Origin: JALEFZ01 sp964564415
GTDB taxonomy: Bacteria; Bacteroidota; Bacteroidia; J057
Direction of reading: 5' to 3'
DNA: 64,000 nucleotides
Assembly: GCA_964564415.1 (NCBI GenBank)
Contig: CAZMAV010000019.1
Coordinates: 1-64,000, forward strand
Shown: one piece after another, positions 8,227-17,438 of the stretch
Layout of the letters: every line of letters begins with the position of its first letter
Numbering within the stretch: the stretch's first letter is position 1
Translations under genes and position numbers: made by a program
Notes under the pieces: model-generated
Database searches by the model: none
What the model was told of the DNA's origin: nothing
The model's input: the letters and a program-made list of their open reading frames with translations, nothing else

Positions 8227-9605
8227 ATGAGGAAATATTTACTTTATTTATCCATCACTGAAATCTTATTCCTGTATTTTCCCACTTTTTTCCTCGCCAC
8301 TCATATTATTGGAAACCGAATCTCCTATGAATGCTTGAGCAATGGAAATTATCGCGTCAAAATATTAAACTACTTCGATTGTGGCAGTCCTCTTATCAAT
8401 CCCATTCCCTAGAGTATAAATAATCCTCCATTTTCTTCTCTTACATGTAGGATTCAATTTTGATCTAAGCATCTGCAATGGCTCTTTTACTCCCCAAGGT
8501 ATGTGGGCGGTGGAAGGTGTTTCAGAGATCAGCTTTCTCAGCCCTACTCCAAAAACTTGGCTCTTACTCCTATTCCTTACCATACCGGGTTTTCCCCTTA
8601 CCTAGCCTTTGGGACCCAACTGGGATGTGAGCCTTGATCCACAGTCGGGAGAGCTGGTCATCGTCGGTAAGGGAGCCTCACCCGAGACTGGCGTGGTGCT
8701 TATTGAGGCACTGGAATATCGAAATGGAGTTCTCCTAGGCTCAGCTGAAACCGAATTTAACCTTATCGGCATCAATTGTAGCCCGGACGAGGCAGCAGAT
8801 GCCTCTCCTGTCGTGCTAAACGGAGGGCTCGCAGATAAATCCCTTTGGTTTGTAGGCTTACGTAGGAGTACTGCTTAGCTTTTCCCTTACTTTTACAGAT
8901 TCCAGCGCGAGTCGACTGATTCTGTAAACTACCCTAGACCAACAGCTTCCTGAAGCCACAATTACCCAGAGTGGAAACAATCCCCTGACCGTCCATGTGC
9001 CCTGGACGCCAGATTTAAGCTATGCAGGTCAGGTATTTTTTGCTGGGCCTACGGTTTACGACGACAATTGTCCCACTCCCCATTTTACCTACCAGCCCAT
9101 TCTTTTCAAGGTGGTGGACCTTGGATTGGAAGCCAACATTACGGACAGCGACTGTCAGCAGGCTACAGGAGCTATAGACCTTGACATACAAGGGGGCGGA
9201 GTGCCTTTTGATGCTGTTTGGAGCAATGGAGATACTACAGAAGATTTGACCAACCTATCCGCGGGTGCCTACACAGCGACCCTCACAGGTTCTAATGGAG
9301 TATGTACCACGAGCGTCCAGTATGAATTAATAACTATTTCTAATGAGCCCTTTGTCCATTTTTGGAGAGGTGAAGTTATTTCCTCATCCCTTGAGGGAGA
9401 CTTCGACGTTGACCTTTGAGAATCCACCTAGGTTGGAACACGAGTTGATTCTGGTCGATGGTCGTGGAAGAAGGGGGAGAAAAGTCATCTCCACCAGAAA
9501 TAACACCTTTGAAATCGAAAGGAAGGGGCTACCTGCGGGATTTACCTGTATAGGTTGACAAGGGAGGATGGATTGACCCATGGGGGTAAGATGATGATAA
9601 GATAG
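8227..9605 (+). pseudogene. remnant of a large T9SS/SprB-repeat adhesin
   Basis: ATG at 8227 gives a signal peptide and ATHIIGNRISYECLSNGNYR, the hallmark start of gliding-type surface adhesins, but stops at 8412. A second frame (8609-8878) keeps WDVSLDPQSGELVIVGKG and EYRNGVLLGSAETEFNL, typical of the domain after that start. A third (about 8931-9419) has ITDSDCQQATGAIDLDIQGG and WSNGDTTEDLTNLSAGAY, an SprB repeat. A fourth (9343-9605) ends in a T9SS sorting domain (VKLFPHPLRETSTLTFENP to GKMMIR) that itself needs a one-base correction near 9545. Intact relatives are usually thousands of residues long, so large internal parts are missing as well. It is clearly non-functional. Confidence 0.85.
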
Positions 9606-9796
9606 AAGAGCGCTTAGCTAAACTTGTGATTTTCAAAGCAAAACCTTCTCCCACCGAGAAGATTTTGCCTTTTGTTCTCTATTTTCTCTTTTTTTGGAGA
9701 GAGGGGTACGATTTCTGTATTTTTTGTGGTTGTGATACAAAGCAAACAATTATAGGTGGAGGAGGAGTTTTATTTACAAGGAAAGCAAGAAATATC

Positions 9797-11029
9797 ATGA
9801 AGGTATCTGTATTCATTGGAAAATGTTTCGTTGCCTTCCTCCTCTTGATGCTGGGATGGAAGGGATTGATGGCGGGTTTCTATTTGATCGGAGATGTCAA
9901 GCGGGTCCGAATACCTGTCGAGGTTCAAAATAACGTAATTCTACTTCCGGTTAGAATCAACGGTTCTTTTGAGATGAACTTCATCTTGGATACGGGTGTA
10001 AAATCTACCATCCTCACGGAGCCTGTGATTCTGCCCTGGCTGGATGTAGATACCCTTAAAGACATAAATGTAAGGGGATTGGGTAAGGGAGAAATCATCA
10101 AAGCCTCACTAGCAAGGGACATCAGCATGTCCCTGCCTGGAGTGGAGGGGAGTGGACTCAACCTCGTGGTGATGCCGGATGGATTGATTTCCTATTCGGG
10201 GATGTTTGGAAAGCCGGTTTACGGCATTATCGGTTACGACTTGTTTGGACAATTTACCATTGAAATCAACTACCAGCAGGAATACATTGTCCTTCACAAT
10301 CCCTTCAAGTTCAAAGGCAAGAAAGGAGGGCGCTGGCAGACCATTCCTTTAGACATCCGCAAGTCCAAGCCCTACATTCAGGCGACCTTAAAGGACCACA
10401 CTGGAAAAAGTATTGAAGAAACCTGGCTTTTGGATACCGGAGCGAGCATGGCCATTTCCCTGTTTCAGGATAATGTGGACATACCTGAAAAGTCCATAAA
10501 TTCTTTTCTGGGAAAGGGACTTTCAGGAGAAGTACATGGCTACCTGGGGCGCAATCCGGCCTTCACCATCGGGCGATTTACCCTGGATGACATCATTACG
10601 GGCTATCCCGACGAGGAGTCTCTCGCCATGTTTCCCGAAAGCATGGACTGGTATGGAAATATTGGTTCGGACGTCCTTTCCCGCTTCAAGATCATCTTCG
10701 ATTACCTTCACGAGAAGGTATATTTGAGAAAAAACGGAACCTTCAACAATGCCTTTGACTACAACAATGCCGGGCTGGAGTTTATTTCCCTCGGCGCAGA
10801 TTATGACAATTTTTTGGTCACCTATGTGAGACCTGATTCTCCAGCCGACAAGGCCGGGATTCAGAAAAACGACCTTGTCCTCACCCTCAATGGGACCACG
10901 GTCAAAAACATGGATATCGAAGAGCTTTATGGAGGACTGATCAAGAAAAAAGGCAAGCTGGTCAGGATGAAGGTACAGCGAAACGGGGAGGTCATCAAGA
11001 CAGAATTCATGCTGGAAGAGGAAATCTAG
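9797..11029 (+). CDS. retropepsin-like aspartyl protease with C-terminal PDZ domain
   Basis: 410 residues from the ATG at 9797; an earlier in-frame start at 9626 adds 57 residues unlike a signal sequence, so the later one, directly before a hydrophobic signal segment, is preferred. Two aspartyl-protease half-sites are visible: NFILDTGVKST (first D-T-G) and WLLDTGASMAI (second D-T-G), each with following hydrophobic-glycine strands. A PDZ domain follows at the C-terminus (DSPADKAGIQKNDLVLTLNG). Proteins of this kind are exported, single-chain pepsin/retropepsin relatives and probably cleave or bind periplasmic proteins; substrates are unknown. The gene stands alone between the adhesin remnant and the aldose epimerase gene. 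Confidence 0.8.
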   Translation: MKVSVFIGKCFVAFLLLMLGWKGLMAGFYLIGDVKRVRIPVEVQNNVILLPVRINGSFEMNFILDTGVKSTILTEPVILPWLDVDTLKDINVRGLGKGEIIKASLARDISMSLPGVEGSGLNLVVMPDGLISYSGMFGKPVYGIIGYDLFGQFTIEINYQQEYIVLHNPFKFKGKKGGRWQTIPLDIRKSKPYIQATLKDHTGKSIEETWLLDTGASMAISLFQDNVDIPEKSINSFLGKGLSGEVHGYLGRNPAFTIGRFTLDDIITGYPDEESLAMFPESMDWYGNIGSDVLSRFKIIFDYLHEKVYLRKNGTFNNAFDYNNAGLEFISLGADYDNFLVTYVRPDSPADKAGIQKNDLVLTLNGTTVKNMDIEELYGGLIKKKGKLVRMKVQRNGEVIKTEFMLEEEI

Positions 11030-11064
11030 TCCCGTACCGGTAGGACAATTGCCGGAGGGAATTG

Positions 11065-11072
11065 TATATTTG
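11065..11072 (+). promoter_or_regulatory. -7 box (TATATTTG)
   Basis: An exact match to the Bacteroidota -7 consensus TAnnTTTG lies 17 bases before the ATG of the aldose epimerase gene. No TTG element at normal -33 spacing was found, so support is limited. Confidence 0.35.
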
Positions 11073-11089
11073 TTCTCAAAAGTCTCATC

Positions 11090-11959
11090 ATGCCCTCACT
11101 ATCCAACGAGTTTCTTTCTCTGAACGTCAAGGCCAAAGGAGCGGAGCTAAGTTCTGTCTTCGACAAGAAAAACGGAGTCGAGCACCTTTGGCAGGCTGAT
11201 CCTGAGGTATGGGGCCGCCATGCCCCGGTCCTGTTTCCGATTGTAGGCAGGCTCAAAGATGATCGCTATATCTTCGAGGGAAATACCTATTCCATGAAGC
11301 AACATGGATGGGCTAGGGATCGGGAGTTTGAATGGAAAGAAAGCGGGTCAAATGAGCTGAGCTTTAGCTTCAGGTCTGACGAGGAAAGTAAAAAAATCTA
11401 CCCCTTTGACTTTGAGTTTAGGATTCGATACGTGCTGGCAGAAAAGCAGGTACAGGTTGCCTACGAGGTAGAAAACACGGGTAAGAGGGATATGCCTTTT
11501 TCTCTGGGAGCCCATCCTGGATTTGCAGTTCCGATGGGGGAGGATGGAGCCTATGAGGACTATGAAATCTGCTTCGAGCAAAAAGAGACCTTGGAGCGGC
11601 ATCTGCTAGAAGGAGGCCTCTACACAGGGGAAAGGATGGCTGTAATGGAAGACAGCCATATTTTACCCTTAACAAAGGATATGTTTGACCATGATGCCCT
11701 GGTCTTTCACCATCCGGCTTCGAGTTATGTAATCCTTCGTTCGCGGACCCATCGGCGTGAGGTCAGGGTGAGCATGAGGGGATTTCCTTATTTGGGAATA
11801 TGGGCCAAGCCAGGAGCCCCCTTTGTCTGTATCGAACCCTGGCAGGGCCTGGCAGACCACGTCGATACCGATGGATATCTTATGCACAAAAAGGGGATCA
11901 TGACCCTGGGGCCGAGTCAGGTTCACCGCTGTGGCTACGAAATCATGATAAGTAGCTAA
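11090..11959 (+). CDS. aldose 1-epimerase family protein (LacX-like)
   Basis: 289 residues, the usual length for cytoplasmic galactose-mutarotase-like proteins of the LacX/YeaD type. The conserved start LSLNVKAKGAELSSVFDKK, the strand WGRHAPVLFPIVGRLKDDRY, the catalytic-region His in MKQHGWARDREFE, the second His in SLGAHPGFAVP, and the late Glu in FVCIEPWQGLADH are all in place. The fold interconverts alpha and beta anomers of sugars or binds phosphosugars; the true substrate of the LacX branch is not settled. The start codon is the first ATG after a -7 box and agrees with the family start. No sugar-catabolism genes are adjacent. Confidence 0.88.
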   Translation: MPSLSNEFLSLNVKAKGAELSSVFDKKNGVEHLWQADPEVWGRHAPVLFPIVGRLKDDRYIFEGNTYSMKQHGWARDREFEWKESGSNELSFSFRSDEESKKIYPFDFEFRIRYVLAEKQVQVAYEVENTGKRDMPFSLGAHPGFAVPMGEDGAYEDYEICFEQKETLERHLLEGGLYTGERMAVMEDSHILPLTKDMFDHDALVFHHPASSYVILRSRTHRREVRVSMRGFPYLGIWAKPGAPFVCIEPWQGLADHVDTDGYLMHKKGIMTLGPSQVHRCGYEIMISS

Positions 11960-12172
11960 ATGAAGGCCTTCTATCCTTCTTTTGGAGGTTTTTTAGCTAG
12001 CTGCCTAGATCTTTTTCGAAAACTTTAAAATTCCTTTTTTGATTTATTGCATCCTTATCTTTAGATTATGCTAACAAAAGGGTAAACGTAGGTTCTTTCA
12101 GAGGTAAGCTTGAGCTTCCTGCTTTTTAACCGTTTTCCTTTAGGCATAAACTCACTCTACTACTACTTCTCT

Positions 12173-15070
12173 ATGCACTCTGATCAGCTTATCCTGGGAC
12201 TAATGGGCACTTCGCGCCCCTGTTCCGCAAAAATACTGGGACTTTGCCTCCTTTTTTTGCTGGTATTTCAACCTTTGGGAGCCCAGGTAAGGCTTAAAGG
12301 AACTGTGGAGGACAAAAGCTCCAGTCAGCCCCTCATAGGTGCCAGTATCCTCATCTCAGGTACACAACGGGGAGCCCTCACCCGAAAGGACGGAGATTTT
12401 ACCATTGTTCATGATGGAGATTTTCCCATTACCCTTATTGCTACCTTTTTCGGATATGTTACGGCAAGTGTCGTGGTTGAATCGGAGGATCAGCCTATCC
12501 GTTTTAAGCTTGAGGAAGCTGATTTTGGGATAGATCAGGTAAAAATCACGGCTTCGGCTGCTGCCGAGAAGAAAAAACAATCGCCGCTGTCCATCGAATC
12601 GATGAGCCTCAATGCGATCAAGGAAACGCCTTCAGCTAATTTTTACGATGGACTGGGGTCGATGAAAGAAGTGGACCTCAATGCCGCCAGCATCGGGTTC
12701 AAGGTTATCAATACCCGAGGCTTCAACAGCGCGGCCCCGGTGCGCTCCTTGCAGATTATTGATGGAGTGGACAACCAGGCACCGGGACTCAACTTTTCCC
12801 TTGGAAACTTCCTGGGAGCCTCCGAATTGGACGTAGAATTGGTAGACCTCATCATAGGTGCCAGCTCCGCTTATTACGGTCCCAATGCTTTCAATGGAGT
12901 TATTAGCATGAAAACCAAGAGCCCTTTCATCCACAAAGGGCTTTCTTTCATGGCCAAGGGAGGGGAAAGAAATCTGGGCGAATTTGCCGTGAGGTATGCC
13001 CGTTCTTTTGCCAATAAAAAGGGAAGAGATGTCTTCGCTTTTAAGTTAAATGCCTACTACCTCAGGGCAGACGATTGGGTGGCCGACAATTATGACGCTG
13101 TGGATGGCAGTAACATCGGTAGGGATAATCCCGGAGGTTACGATGCTGTCAATCGTTATGGCGAAGAGAACGTATTCAGAGGATCATCTATCACCGATCA
13201 GGTTCTCAATCCCGGTTTGGGAAATTTTGTCCGTACCGGATATAACGAAGAAGACATTGTCAACTACGATACCCGAAACCTCAAGCTTTCGGCGGCCATG
13301 CATTTTATGCTGACGCCCAAGGTAGAACTGATTGCTTCCAGCAACCTTGGAAACGGAACCACCGTGCTGCAGGGAGACAATCGATATAGCCTCAACGGGA
13401 TTTTATTCCTCCAAAACCGATTGGAAGTCAGGCAGCGGGGTAAGTTTTTCTTTCGGGCCTACTCCACCAATGAGAATGCCGGAGACTCTTATGATGCGGT
13501 CTTTACGGCTTATCGCCTTCAAGATCGGGTAAAGACCGATACGGAATGGCTTACGGACTATCGTAATTTTTGGGCTGGTTCAGCCAATCTTCCTCCTGGT
13601 GATCCTCTCAGGGGCATCGGAGCTAGGGGAGCTATCCGGGCCCTGGAAGGCTTCCCCCAGCCTCAGCTTCCTTTTACAGAAGATCAGCAGGAGGCCTTGG
13701 TGGAATTTTTGGAGGACAATAATGAGTTTGTTACCGCCTTGCATAACCGGGCAAGGGCCTATGCGGATAGCATCATAGAGCCTCGGCTTGTACCGGGGAC
13801 TCCTGAATTTCAGGAGGCCTTTGACGAAATTACCCAGCGGCCCCTAAGAAATGGGGGAACCCGCCTGGTCGATCGGTCGGCACTCTATCACATTCACGGT
13901 GAGTGGCGCTTCAATCCCGACTGGGCGAATGAAATCCGGGTCGGTGCCAATGGAAGGCTCTTCGCTCCGGTCTCAGAGGGGAATATTTTCGAAGATACCC
14001 TGACCTTCATTACGGAAACCTTGCCGGGTGGGCAAGAAGTGGTCGTGGATTCTTTTTTTGATAGAATTACCAATTACGAATATGGGGTCTATGCAGGGAT
14101 CCAAAAGGTATTTGCGGATGAGAAGCTGAAGTTGGACGCCACCTTCCGCCTGGACAAGAATCAAAATTTCAATTACGTTCCTTCAGCAGCCCTCTCCCTG
14201 GTATTCAACGCCACCCCTAGGGATGTCTTCAGGATCACCTTCTCAGCTGCTACCCGCAATCCTACCCTGACAGACCAATACCTTCTTTATGACGTAGGTC
14301 CGGCTATATTGGTGGGCAACCGAAATGGCTTCAACAACCTGGCTGATACGGCTTCTTACTTCGAATTTTTGCGGCAGCCCTTTGCCAATAGGGATACCAG
14401 TCAGATCGAGTATTTTGACGTGGCGCCGATCCAGCCGGAAAGGGTGCAGACCATAGAGGTGGGCTATCGGACCACCACCCTCAACGATAAGCTTTTCCTG
14501 GATGCCAGTTATTATTTCAGTAGGTACAATGACTTTATCGGCTATAACCTCGGCCTGGACCTGTTTTTCTTCTCCCCTACATTTATCATTCCTCAGGCCT
14601 ACCGGGTAGCCGCAAATGCCACGGATATCGTCACTACCCAGGGCTTTTCCTTGGGGCTTAACTACTTTTTGGATAATGGAATCACCTTCAATGGAAACTA
14701 TTCCTGGAATCGACTCAATTCGCAGTCCGATGACCCTATTATCCCAGCTTATAATACACCAGAACACAAATTTAATATCGGTATCACCGGCAGGGACATG
14801 AGCCTGGGGCCTTGGGAAAACTTTGGCTTTGCCGTCAATTACAAGTGGATACAGGGCTTTTTCTTCGAAGGCTCTCCGCAGTTTACCGGTTTTATACCTA
14901 CTTATGACATGCTTGATGCCCAGATTTCTCAGCGAGTACCCGACTGGAAAACGACCTTCAAGTTGGGTGGGGCCAACCTGCTCAACAACTTTACCTTTCA
15001 GGTATATGGAGGTCCAAGGGTAGGCCGTCTGATTTATTTTTCGGTGTTGACCGAACTCGATAATCTGTAA
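12173..15070 (+). CDS. TonB-dependent outer-membrane receptor
   Basis: 965 residues from the ATG at 12173; an ATG at 12203 also stands before the signal peptide (LCLLFLLVFQPLGAQ). A carboxypeptidase-regulatory-like domain (VRLKGTVEDKSSSQPLIGASILISG) precedes the plug (GFNSAAPVRSLQIIDGVDNQAPG, ELVDLIIGASSAYYGPNAFNG). A long beta-barrel with repeated aromatic strands and a terminal strand follow (RLIYFSVLTELDNL). Such receptors import bulky ligands across the outer membrane with TonB-ExbBD energy. No SusD gene follows; instead, 31 bases downstream, a T9SS-exported alpha/beta-hydrolase-like protein does, so the two likely work on the same ligand at the cell surface. The ligand is unknown. Confidence 0.9.
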   Translation: MHSDQLILGLMGTSRPCSAKILGLCLLFLLVFQPLGAQVRLKGTVEDKSSSQPLIGASILISGTQRGALTRKDGDFTIVHDGDFPITLIATFFGYVTASVVVESEDQPIRFKLEEADFGIDQVKITASAAAEKKKQSPLSIESMSLNAIKETPSANFYDGLGSMKEVDLNAASIGFKVINTRGFNSAAPVRSLQIIDGVDNQAPGLNFSLGNFLGASELDVELVDLIIGASSAYYGPNAFNGVISMKTKSPFIHKGLSFMAKGGERNLGEFAVRYARSFANKKGRDVFAFKLNAYYLRADDWVADNYDAVDGSNIGRDNPGGYDAVNRYGEENVFRGSSITDQVLNPGLGNFVRTGYNEEDIVNYDTRNLKLSAAMHFMLTPKVELIASSNLGNGTTVLQGDNRYSLNGILFLQNRLEVRQRGKFFFRAYSTNENAGDSYDAVFTAYRLQDRVKTDTEWLTDYRNFWAGSANLPPGDPLRGIGARGAIRALEGFPQPQLPFTEDQQEALVEFLEDNNEFVTALHNRARAYADSIIEPRLVPGTPEFQEAFDEITQRPLRNGGTRLVDRSALYHIHGEWRFNPDWANEIRVGANGRLFAPVSEGNIFEDTLTFITETLPGGQEVVVDSFFDRITNYEYGVYAGIQKVFADEKLKLDATFRLDKNQNFNYVPSAALSLVFNATPRDVFRITFSAATRNPTLTDQYLLYDVGPAILVGNRNGFNNLADTASYFEFLRQPFANRDTSQIEYFDVAPIQPERVQTIEVGYRTTTLNDKLFLDASYYFSRYNDFIGYNLGLDLFFFSPTFIIPQAYRVAANATDIVTTQGFSLGLNYFLDNGITFNGNYSWNRLNSQSDDPIIPAYNTPEHKFNIGITGRDMSLGPWENFGFAVNYKWIQGFFFEGSPQFTGFIPTYDMLDAQISQRVPDWKTTFKLGGANLLNNFTFQVYGGPRVGRLIYFSVLTELDNL

Positions 15071-15101
15071 TTTTTAGATCAAAAACCTCAATATCAATCC
15101 A

Positions 15102-16691
15102 ATGAAAAAACATGTACTCACCTTGGTGGTGGGCTTGGTCTTAGCTATTGTAGCCTTCCAACCCGCCCAGGCACAGACCCGCTACGTAGATGACATTTTT
15201 GCAGAAGTCATCCGTACCGACACCGTCCCTTATGGACAGAACATATCCATTCTGACCGGTTCTCCTGACACAATTCCCTTGATTTGCGACATCTACGAAC
15301 CTGTGGGAGATACTGTATCCGAGAGGTATGTCGTCCTGATAGCCTCAACGGGTAATTTCCTTCCCAAACTGTTCAATGGTGGTCCTTTTGGTACGATCAA
15401 GGACTCTTCGACGGTAGAATTGGCTACCCGACTGGCAAAAAAGGGCTATGTTGCAGTTCCTTTTTACTACCGCCAGGGTTGGGATGCCACCAATCCCGAT
15501 GTGACCACCCAGACCCAGACCCTGCTCCAGGCCACTTACCGGGGGATTCAGGACGCTAAGACCTGTGCCCGTTGGTTTAGGATGACCCAGGCCGAAAATG
15601 GCAATCCCTACAGAATCAATAAGGATGCTATTGGAATCTTGGGTATCGGCACCGGAGGCTACCTTGCCTATGCTGCAAACTTCCTGAACGACTTAGATAC
15701 AGAATTGAACCTGATCAAATTCCAGGACCCTACTACAGGGAATATTTTGGTTGATACCACTGTCCAGGGCAACCTCGACGGGACAGCTGCAGCTCCGCTC
15801 AACCTTCCTAACCATGTAGGTTATAGTTCTGACTTTCAGATTGCTATCAACATCGGAGGAGCCTGTGGCGATTCCAGTTGGGTCAATGCCGGGGAGGCAC
15901 CTACCATTTCTTTCCACTGTTCTGCAGATCCCTTTGCTCCATATTTCCAGGGAAATGTAATTGTACCCACTACGAATAATGTAGTAATCGACAATGCAGC
16001 GGGTAGCAGGCTCATTTCCCGCATCCAGGATCGCCTGGGCAACAATGATATCTTCAAGGATGCAGGCTTTTCGGATGATTTTACGACCACAGCCAATACC
16101 AAAAATGATGGTTGGGAGGGTTTCTTCCCCTTTATCTTGCCTGATACAGGTGGAACCTACGATTGTGGACCGGGTACTGGGACTCAGCTACCCCTGACTC
16201 CTCAATCCAGCCCCTGGTACTGGTGGGACGAGGCTACTTTTATCGCTGAATGGAATGGGGGAGGCTTTGACGCCGCTACCGGAGTACCAGGGGTGATCGC
16301 CAACTGCGACCAGCGAGCCAATAACCCCGACATGAGCAAGGCCAAAGCCCTGACCTACATCGATACTTTGATGGGTTACATGGCGCCACGTCTGAATCTG
16401 GCCTTTGCTGTAAGCGACTCTGTCGCAGCCTCCAACAAAGCTTTGATTAGCCAAAATATCAATCTCTATCCCAATCCCGCCACCGATCTGATCACCCTGA
16501 CCAACAGCGATGGGAGTGATCCTATCCGTGAGGTTAGCATCATGGATCAGCAGGGAAGGATCATCTACAGGAGGCAGATGAATCAGTCCGGAGCCGTAAA
16601 GATCAGAAGGGAAAACTGGAGTTCCGGTCTCTACCTTCTTCGCATCGAGACGCGCAGAGGAGTAGCAACCAAGAAGCTCCTGCTGAATTAA
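15102..16691 (+). CDS. secreted alpha/beta-hydrolase-like protein with T9SS tail, nucleophile absent
   Basis: 529 residues: signal peptide (to AQAQ), an alpha/beta-hydrolase fold, then a T9SS type A sorting domain (INLYPNPATDLITLTN to VATKKLLLN). The hydrolase part shows the strand ERYVVLIASTGNF, the helix LATRLAKKGYVAVPFYYR, the elbow ILGIGTGGYLAYAAN and the acid-strand ISFHCSADPFAPY. In active esterases the elbow is G-x-S-x-G; here it reads G-I-G-T-G (181-185), so the nucleophile is Gly. No good catalytic His is seen after the acid strand. It may be a binding protein rather than an enzyme. It follows the TonB receptor by 31 bases and is probably in one operon with it. T9SS would place it on the surface. 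Confidence 0.82.
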   Translation: MKKHVLTLVVGLVLAIVAFQPAQAQTRYVDDIFAEVIRTDTVPYGQNISILTGSPDTIPLICDIYEPVGDTVSERYVVLIASTGNFLPKLFNGGPFGTIKDSSTVELATRLAKKGYVAVPFYYRQGWDATNPDVTTQTQTLLQATYRGIQDAKTCARWFRMTQAENGNPYRINKDAIGILGIGTGGYLAYAANFLNDLDTELNLIKFQDPTTGNILVDTTVQGNLDGTAAAPLNLPNHVGYSSDFQIAINIGGACGDSSWVNAGEAPTISFHCSADPFAPYFQGNVIVPTTNNVVIDNAAGSRLISRIQDRLGNNDIFKDAGFSDDFTTTANTKNDGWEGFFPFILPDTGGTYDCGPGTGTQLPLTPQSSPWYWWDEATFIAEWNGGGFDAATGVPGVIANCDQRANNPDMSKAKALTYIDTLMGYMAPRLNLAFAVSDSVAASNKALISQNINLYPNPATDLITLTNSDGSDPIREVSIMDQQGRIIYRRQMNQSGAVKIRRENWSSGLYLLRIETRRGVATKKLLLN

Positions 16692-16693
16692 CC

Positions 16694-16744
16694 TAAGTAG
16701 GCTCGCAATTTCATTTCGCAATTCTTTGGGCCACTTTTTCCCGA
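16694..16744 (+). repeat. 51-bp dispersed repeat, copy 1
   Basis: This block matches 56109-56159 at 47 of 51 positions. It begins two bases after the TAA of the T9SS hydrolase gene. The second copy overlaps the stop of an unrelated lipoprotein gene. It is followed by a weak inverted pair gaatc/gattc and then a strong terminator. It contains no open frame. Confidence 0.7.
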
Positions 16745-16780
16745 ATCTCCTCCCGATTCAAGGGGAAGGGAATCAATCAG

Positions 16781-16816
16781 AAAGCCCGACATCTTTAAAG
16801 ATGTCGGGCTTTTTGC
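16781..16816. terminator. perfect palindromic terminator
   Basis: aaagcccgacatcttt (16781-16796) and its exact complement (16797-16812) form a 16-bp stem followed by Ts on the + strand, with As before it for the - strand. It lies between the T9SS hydrolase gene (+) and the end of the glutathione-peroxidase gene (-) and should end transcripts from both sides. Confidence 0.85.
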
Positions 16817-16836
16817 ATTGGAAAACAATATTTTTC

Positions 16837-17391
16837 TTAAAGCGATTCTTCTATCATTCCCTTCACGATGGAGTCGGTAACTCGCGAACGTGGATCGATG
16901 GAAGTAAGCTTTGTTCCGTCCTTGCTGATCAGATACTTGTGAAAGTTCCATCCAGGCTGCTGGCCGGTAGCTTCTTTGAGGTAGGCATAAAGGGGATGCA
17001 CATCACTTCCCTTGACAGATATCTTGGAGAACATGGGGAAGGAGACACCGTAATTCTTTTGGCAGAAAGCTGCGATTTCTTCGTTGGTGCCTGGCTCTTG
17101 TCCCATAAAGTTATTTGCGGGAAAGCCCAGAATGACGAGGCCTTTGTCCTTGTGGCTTTCATATAGGGCCTGCAAATCCTCGTACTGGGGAGTAAGGCCG
17201 CACTTACTGGCCACATTGACGATGAGGACGACCTTTCCTCTGTAATCGGAGAGAGAGACTTCCTTGCCGTCGAGGCTGTTCATGGTGAAATCGTAGATGC
17301 TTTTAGCTGTAGTATCCATTTGCTGCTGGGCACTTAGGGTAAAAAAATGAAGGAAAATACCTGTAAAGATGATTTTGAGTAGGATTTTCAT
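16837..17391 (-). CDS. glutathione peroxidase family protein (exported)
   Basis: 184 residues with a signal peptide (HFFTLSAQQQ). The thiol-peroxidase active site is NVASKCGLTPQY with the peroxidatic Cys at 64. FPANNFMGQEPGT takes the place of the usual FPCNQFGxQEPG, so the tetrad Gln is Asn here, a variant common in bacteria. The Trp and Asn of the tetrad are present in GWNFHKYL. Bacterial non-selenium members reduce peroxides and are mostly thioredoxin dependent. Export to the periplasm is predicted from the signal peptide. It lies 47 bases after ppk1 on the same strand and may share its transcript. Confidence 0.9.
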   Translation of the reverse strand: MKILLKIIFTGIFLHFFTLSAQQQMDTTAKSIYDFTMNSLDGKEVSLSDYRGKVVLIVNVASKCGLTPQYEDLQALYESHKDKGLVILGFPANNFMGQEPGTNEEIAAFCQKNYGVSFPMFSKISVKGSDVHPLYAYLKEATGQQPGWNFHKYLISKDGTKLTSIDPRSRVTDSIVKGMIEESL

Positions 17392-17438
17392 AGTTTTTGA
17401 AGAGCAAAACTCCGAATGTCGCTTTTTTGTTTGCTAGC

